A stretch of 8,981 nucleotides of DNA, taken from an uncultured Ruminococcus sp. Its GTDB lineage: Bacteria > Bacillota_A > Clostridia > RUG12999. Below the pieces are notes generated by a model, which searched no databases, had not been told where the DNA came from, and saw nothing but the letters and a program-made list of their open reading frames with translations. The stretch lies in the NCBI GenBank assembly GCA_902783995.1, contig CACZTG010000098.1, positions 1 to 8,981 on the forward strand. The letters run 5' to 3'. Of this stretch, positions 4,892 through 8,981 are shown one piece after another (positions within the stretch are counted from its first letter, which is position 1; every line of letters begins with the position of its first letter). The translations under genes were made by a program, and so were the position numbers.

Positions 4892-6337
4892 TTGAAATTA
4901 AACGAACTTTTGAAAAGCATTGATTATATTTCCTGTAACGCGAAAAGCGACATTGAAATTTCCGAAATAACAAACAATTCAAAAACACTTAACCCGGGCG
5001 ATATATTTGTTTGTATAAAAGGCTACAAAACCGACGGGCATAATTACGCGAAAAATGCGGAAAAGTCCGGCGCTTCATGCGTAATCGCCTCCGAACCTTT
5101 AAATGGAATAAATATTCCGGTTATCTACGTCAAAAACACAAGGCTTGCTCTTGCGCAGGCATCAAAAGTAATTTTCGGCAACCCTTCGGGGAAGCTTAAA
5201 GTTATAGGTGTAACCGGAACAAACGGAAAAACAACCACCTGTTATCTTATAAAAAGTATTCTTGAAGCGGCAGGAGAAACCGTAGGACTTATAGGCACGG
5301 CGGAAACCATTGTCGGCAGTACAAGAGTACCGGCAATGCGCACAACCCCTGAAGCGCACGAGCTCGGCAAGCTTTTTTCGGATATGCTACGTATGGGGGC
5401 AACCTACTGTGTTATGGAGGTTTCATCCCATTCGCTTGAGCTTTACAGAGTTCACGGTATAGAGTTTGTCGCGGGCGTGTTCACAAACCTTACTCACGAC
5501 CATCTTGATTTTCACGGCACAATGGAAAATTATTTTGCGGCAAAGGCAAAGCTTTTTGATATGTGCGATATCAGTATAGTAAATACAGATGATGACTGGG
5601 GCAAAAAGCTTGCCGAAAAACAGCACAAAAAGCTTATTACCTACTCCATAAGCTCCCCCTCCGATTACCGTGCGGAAAATATCATATATAATCCGGACTC
5701 CGTGGAATTTGACCTCGGCGGAAAACAATACAGGCTTGGTATTCCGGGCAGATTTTCCGTTTATAATGCTCTTGCGGCAATCTGCACCTGCAAAGCGCTT
5801 TCCGTCGATGACGAAAAAATACGGCTCGGACTTGCCGGAACATCGGGCGCGAAGGGTAGATGCGAGGTGCTTAAAACGCCTTCCGATTTTAAAGTCATTA
5901 TAGATTATGCCCATACTCCGGACGGACTTTATAATATTCTTGACACATTAAAAAAATTTGCGCCCGGACGTATAATATGCGTTTTCGGAGCTGCCGGAGA
6001 AAGGGATGCCATAAAACGTCCCGAAATGGGCGAAGTTGTCGGCAAATACGCGGATATCGCGTATATCACAGCCGATAACCCCATAAATGAGGATTTAACG
6101 GTAATTTGCTCACAGGTTGAAAGCGGAATAAAAAAGACCGGCTGCAAATATCATATAATATATGATAGAAAAGAAGCTATAATTTCAGCGCTCAATGCCG
6201 CAAAAAAGAACGATACCCTACTTCTTGCCGGCAAAGGGCACGAAACTTATCAGCTTATAGGCGATGAAAAGGTGCCTTTCTCGGAAGCCGGGATTGTTAA
6301 AGAATATTTCAAAAACAGGGGGAACAGCCTTGAATGA
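4892..6337 (+). CDS. murE: UDP-N-acetylmuramoyl-tripeptide synthetase MurE
   Basis: MurE is the cytoplasmic Mur ligase that uses ATP to add the third, usually diamino, residue to UDP-MurNAc-L-Ala-D-Glu. Its 481 residues show an N-terminal substrate domain (SEITNNSKTLNPGDIFVCIKG), the ATP loop GVTGTNGKTTT (106-116), MRTTPEAHEL (149-158), MEVSSHSLEL, TNLTHDHLDFHGT (198-210), the AAK lysine that is normally carbamylated (about K218), IIDYAHTPDGL (336-346), and FGAAGERDAIKRPEMG (365-380). The specificity loop reads DNPINED (395-401), whereas meso-diaminopimelate enzymes have DNPR; GKGHE (447-451), also near the bound amino acid, is kept. The added residue is therefore uncertain. The start is TTG 4892, seven bases after GGAGGT (4879-4884). 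The 3' end overlaps mraY by eight bases, in the slot where murF often lies. Confidence 0.95.
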   Translation: MKLNELLKSIDYISCNAKSDIEISEITNNSKTLNPGDIFVCIKGYKTDGHNYAKNAEKSGASCVIASEPLNGINIPVIYVKNTRLALAQASKVIFGNPSGKLKVIGVTGTNGKTTTCYLIKSILEAAGETVGLIGTAETIVGSTRVPAMRTTPEAHELGKLFSDMLRMGATYCVMEVSSHSLELYRVHGIEFVAGVFTNLTHDHLDFHGTMENYFAAKAKLFDMCDISIVNTDDDWGKKLAEKQHKKLITYSISSPSDYRAENIIYNPDSVEFDLGGKQYRLGIPGRFSVYNALAAICTCKALSVDDEKIRLGLAGTSGAKGRCEVLKTPSDFKVIIDYAHTPDGLYNILDTLKKFAPGRIICVFGAAGERDAIKRPEMGEVVGKYADIAYITADNPINEDLTVICSQVESGIKKTGCKYHIIYDRKEAIISALNAAKKNDTLLLAGKGHETYQLIGDEKVPFSEAGIVKEYFKNRGNSLE

Positions 6338-7304
6338 TATTATACAAAAGCTAATAACCGCTTTATTCCTTGCCCTCGCGGTAGGAATTATAATTGCGCC
6401 GCCCGCCATACACTTTTTTCACAGGCTTAAATGCGGGCAGGAAATCCGTGACGAAGGTCCGGCATGGCATGGAAAAAAATCCGGCACACCCACTATGGGC
6501 GGAATGATTTTTATTATTGCCTGCTCGGTAAGCGCGATTATCGTTTCGAGCGAAAGTATAGAAACCATAATGCTGATTTTTTTAAGCGTATCTTTCGGAA
6601 TTGTCGGTTTTGTTGATGATTTCATTAAGGTTAAGCTTAAACGAAATCTGGGGCTTACAGAGCTTCAGAAGCTTATGCTTCAGATTGTGGCGTCAATTCT
6701 TTTTGTGTGGGTTTTAAAGGATAAGCTTACATATATGGATATAATAATACCTTTTACCAAAATAAGCGTAAATATCGGTATGTGGTATTTGCCTTTATGT
6801 GTTCTGGCAACAATAAGCACGGTAAATGCCGTAAATCTTACAGACGGTCTTGACGGACTCGCTTCAAGCATATCAATCGTTGTTACAATATTTTTTGTTT
6901 TTACGGCATATCTTTTAAAATCCGATTCCGTGGCAATTTTCGGCTGCGCGCTAATCGGCGGAACAGCGGCGTTTTTAATATTTAACAAATATCCCGCAAA
7001 AATATTTATGGGTGATACGGGTTCACTCTTTTTGGGCGGCGCTATTGCCGGAATGTCACTCCTGACCGGAACACCTCTGTTTCTCATAATTGCGGGCGGA
7101 ATGTTTGTTATCGAAACCGTTTCGGTAATTATCCAGGTTGGCTTTTACAAACTTACAAAAAAGCGTGTGTTTAAAATGGCTCCGCTTCATCATCATTTTG
7201 AAATGTGCGGATATAAGGAACAGCGCATTGTGGCTATATTTACGCTTGTTTCACTGCTGTTTTGCATAATCTCGTTTGCCGGATTGCTTGTATATTTTCG
7301 TTAA
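6330..7304 (+). CDS. mraY: Phospho-N-acetylmuramoyl-pentapeptide-transferase MraY
   Basis: MraY moves phospho-MurNAc-pentapeptide from UDP to undecaprenyl phosphate at the membrane, making lipid I. The start is taken as TTG 6330, seven bases after AGGGGG (6317-6322). This gives 324 residues, the usual family length, and an eight-base overlap with murE that suggests translational coupling. A longer form from ATG 6264 would add 22 non-hydrophobic residues inside murE and is unlikely. Family motifs in this numbering are GPAWHGKKSGTPTMGG after the first membrane segment, the Asp pair in GFVDDFIKVKLKRNLGL (D96, D97), NAVNLTDGLDGLASS (D172, D175), FNKYPAKIFMGDTGSLFLGG (D229), and APLHHHFE (His 287-289). 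About ten hydrophobic segments are visible. ftsW follows directly, with no murD between. Confidence 0.96.
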   Translation: MNDIIQKLITALFLALAVGIIIAPPAIHFFHRLKCGQEIRDEGPAWHGKKSGTPTMGGMIFIIACSVSAIIVSSESIETIMLIFLSVSFGIVGFVDDFIKVKLKRNLGLTELQKLMLQIVASILFVWVLKDKLTYMDIIIPFTKISVNIGMWYLPLCVLATISTVNAVNLTDGLDGLASSISIVVTIFFVFTAYLLKSDSVAIFGCALIGGTAAFLIFNKYPAKIFMGDTGSLFLGGAIAGMSLLTGTPLFLIIAGGMFVIETVSVIIQVGFYKLTKKRVFKMAPLHHHFEMCGYKEQRIVAIFTLVSLLFCIISFAGLLVYFR

Positions 7305-7332
7305 ATACTGATTGGAAGGGCTTGGTTTAAAG

Positions 7333-8472
7333 ATGGCTAAAAAAGGGCATATAAAAATAAAAAAACTGCCTGCCGCAGATGCGGAATTACTTTCTGTTAT
7401 TGTCATAATGGTTCTTTTCGGGCTTGTAATGGTCGGAAGCGCAAGCTCGGTTAACGCGCTTTACAGATATGACGACAGTCTTTATTTTCTGCGCAAACAG
7501 CTCATTGTTGCTGTTGCCGGCTTTGCTTTTATGTATTTAATATCACGTATAGATTATCATATAATCGCCTCACCCGTTATTATTTTCCTCGGCTACGGCG
7601 CTGTATGGTTTTTTATGCTGCTTGCCGCTTTTATCGGCGATAACAGAAACGGCGCAAACCGTTGGATAGACATTGGCGGTATAAGTGTTCAGCCGTCGGA
7701 GCCCGCGAAAATCGTTCTGATAGTGCTTACCGCATACATATGCTCAAAGCAAAGCAAAGCGGCGCTTAACCGTTTTGGCAGCGGTGTCGGATTATACCTC
7801 GGCATAATAGGCGTTTCCGCTTTTCCTCTGCTTCTCGAAAGACACAAAAGCGCAACAATCGTCTTTGCTATTCTTGTAATTGCGATAAGCTTTATAGGAG
7901 GCGCGAACATAAAATATTATCTTATGATGGCTCCGTTTGGTATAGGCGGTGCGCTTGCGTGGGCACTCCACGATGAATACAGCAGACAAAGGGTGCTTAT
8001 GGCGTTTGACCCGTTTAAAGACCCAAAAGGCTCGGGATATCAGGCGGTACAGTCGCTTTACGCGATAGGCTCGGGCGGAATATTCGGGCTTGGACTCGGA
8101 CGAAGTCAGCAAAAAATAACATATATTCCCGAACCCCAAAATGACTTTATCTTTTCTATCATATGCGAAGAACTTGGGCTTATCGGTGCTTTAAGCGTTG
8201 TGGTTCTTTTTACGTTTTTTATGTTCAGAGGCATTAAGGTTGCGTCAGAAGCTCCCGACAAGCTTGGTAAACTTATTGCGATGGGACTTACAACTCTTAT
8301 TATGGCGCAGTTTGTTATAAACATATTTGTTGTCACGGCAATGGGTCCGGTTACGGGTATGCCGCTTCCGTTTTTCAGTGCCGGCGGTACAAATCTTCTG
8401 TTTACTCTTATGGGCATGGGGCTGCTCTTAAACATTTCAAGACAATCTGTTAAAAAAAGACCTTTAATCTGA
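7333..8472 (+). CDS. ftsW: SEDS peptidoglycan glycosyltransferase FtsW/SpoVE
   Basis: SEDS proteins polymerise lipid II into glycan strands and pair with a class B PBP, here probably the PASTA PBP upstream. The 379 residues are mainly hydrophobic with about ten membrane segments. Family motifs are FLRKQL, NGANRWIDIGGISVQPSEPAK, the loop SGYQAVQSLYAIGSGGIFGLGLG, YIPEPQNDFIFSIICEELGLIG with the catalytic-type Asp at residue 271, and TGMPLPFFSAGGTNLL. The basic N-terminus (MAKKGHIKIKKLP) is cytoplasmic. ATG 7333 is chosen; its GGAAGGG (7314-7320) is somewhat distant at 12 bases. An in-frame TTG at 7312 would add seven residues but has no ribosome binding site. Position between mraY and murG favours the division role (FtsW) or the sporulation role (SpoVE) over RodA; the sequence alone cannot separate the first two. 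Confidence 0.94.
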   Translation: MAKKGHIKIKKLPAADAELLSVIVIMVLFGLVMVGSASSVNALYRYDDSLYFLRKQLIVAVAGFAFMYLISRIDYHIIASPVIIFLGYGAVWFFMLLAAFIGDNRNGANRWIDIGGISVQPSEPAKIVLIVLTAYICSKQSKAALNRFGSGVGLYLGIIGVSAFPLLLERHKSATIVFAILVIAISFIGGANIKYYLMMAPFGIGGALAWALHDEYSRQRVLMAFDPFKDPKGSGYQAVQSLYAIGSGGIFGLGLGRSQQKITYIPEPQNDFIFSIICEELGLIGALSVVVLFTFFMFRGIKVASEAPDKLGKLIAMGLTTLIMAQFVINIFVVTAMGPVTGMPLPFFSAGGTNLLFTLMGMGLLLNISRQSVKKRPLI

Positions 8473-8511
8473 TGTAACAGGGTTTTAATAATAAACAAGG
8501 AATGATAGTAT

Positions 8512-8981
8512 ATGCGTATTCTTTTTGCCGCGGGAGGTACGGGCGGTCATATAAACCCCGCAATAGCAATAGCGAAAAAATTCAGAGAACATTTTCCGGA
8601 CTGTGAAATACTTTTTATCGGAACAAAAAGGGGGCTTGAAAGCAAGCTCGTTCCCCGTGAAGGTTTTGATATAAAATATATCGAAACAGTCGGCTTTAAA
8701 CGTAAAATCACATTTGAAAATGTTGTTGTTGCGCAAAAAGCTTTAAAAAGTATGTTTAATGCGAAAAAAATTATAAAAGATTTTAAACCCGATATCGTCA
8801 TAGGCTGCGGCGGATATGTCAGCGGTCCTGTTGTGGCGGAAGCTTCAATCAAAAAAATACCTGCGCTCATTCATGAGCAAAACGCTTTTCCGGGAGTTAC
8901 AAACAAAATGCTTGCAGGAAAAGCGGATACTGTTTGCATAAGCTTTGAAGAAGCGGCAAAATATTTTAAAAAGGCAAAAAA
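8512..8981 (+). CDS. murG: UDP-N-acetylglucosamine transferase MurG, N-terminal part (runs off the window)
   Basis: MurG is the peripheral membrane GT-B enzyme that adds GlcNAc to lipid I, making lipid II at the inner membrane face. Only 156 codons are inside the window; family proteins are about 360 residues, so the UDP-GlcNAc-binding C-terminal domain is missing. The N-terminal acceptor domain is clear: MRILFAAGGTGGHINPAIAIA (Gly-rich loop GGTGGH, residues 8-13), LFIGTKRGLESKLVPREGF (34-52), IVIGCGGYVSGPVVAEA (95-111), and PALIHEQNAFPGVTNK (117-132). The ATG follows AAGGA (8497-8501) by ten bases. The gap to ftsW is 39 bases, with no promoter or terminator seen, so it belongs to the same operon. 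Confidence 0.95.
   Translation, partial: MRILFAAGGTGGHINPAIAIAKKFREHFPDCEILFIGTKRGLESKLVPREGFDIKYIETVGFKRKITFENVVVAQKALKSMFNAKKIIKDFKPDIVIGCGGYVSGPVVAEASIKKIPALIHEQNAFPGVTNKMLAGKADTVCISFEEAAKYFKKAK

Noticed and set aside
5423..5914. 163-codon reverse-strand open frame inside murE, and other antisense open frames
   Set aside because: They lie entirely opposite a strongly conserved gene, have cysteine- and basic-rich compositions typical of antisense frames, and no convincing ribosome binding sites or family motifs.
6264..6329. ATG 6264 as the mraY start (346 residues)
   Set aside because: It would overlap murE by 74 bases and add an N-terminus unlike the family; TTG 6330 has a well-placed AGGGGG and gives the usual length.
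7312..7332. TTG 7312 as the ftsW start
   Set aside because: No ribosome binding site precedes it and the GGAAGGG lies after it, upstream of ATG 7333.

Overview
The window is a division and cell-wall (dcw) cluster from a low-to-moderate G+C bacterium, most likely a member of the Clostridia (Bacillota). The evidence is the gene order mraZ-rsmH-ftsL-PBP-murE-mraY-ftsW-murG, strong AAGGAGG-type ribosome binding sites, TTG as well as ATG starts, a PASTA-domain class B PBP, A/T-rich spacers and consensus sigma-A promoters. All supported genes are on the + strand. I saw no RNA gene, mobile element, CRISPR array or attachment site.

Layout. Positions 1-391 hold the likely last codons of an upstream gene, joined by an ATGA overlap to a 120-residue protein I do not recognise. 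An intrinsic terminator (414-455) closes that unit. Positions 456-663 are a control region: two sigma-A-type promoters (476-504 and 570-598), an A/T-tract UP-like element, and helically phased GTGG repeats in the 5' leader that look like MraZ operator boxes. Then come mraZ (664-1173), rsmH (1189-2124), ftsL (2151-2543), a 138-base non-coding gap, a 730-residue PASTA-containing class B PBP (2682-4874), murE (4892-6337), mraY (6330-7304, overlapping murE), ftsW (7333-8472) and the first 156 codons of murG (8512 to window end). Apart from the ftsL-PBP gap, the junctions are short or overlapping, so this reads as one operon.

How the genes work together. MraZ probably controls the operon and RsmH methylates 16S rRNA. 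MurE adds the third residue of the peptidoglycan stem peptide. MraY and MurG make lipid I and lipid II. FtsW polymerises lipid II, the PBP cross-links it at the septum, and FtsL belongs to the divisome regulatory complex. murF and murD, normally inside such clusters, are absent from their usual slots, although MurD and MurF activities are needed to make the MraY substrate.

What stands out. The genes are conventional, and I do not claim a new system. The least explained part is the ftsL-PBP gap. It holds a 10-base direct repeat, TAGGGGGATT, both copies of which can pair with the same intervening TCCCCTTA. The 3' copy is the PBP ribosome binding site and is followed by six T's that abut the ATG. 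It is preceded by mutually exclusive small hairpins and by a 13-codon ORF with a strong Shine-Dalgarno. This has the layout of an attenuator or translational switch controlling the septal transpeptidase. Second in interest is MurE, whose usual DNPR motif reads DNPI, which leaves its amino-acid substrate open.
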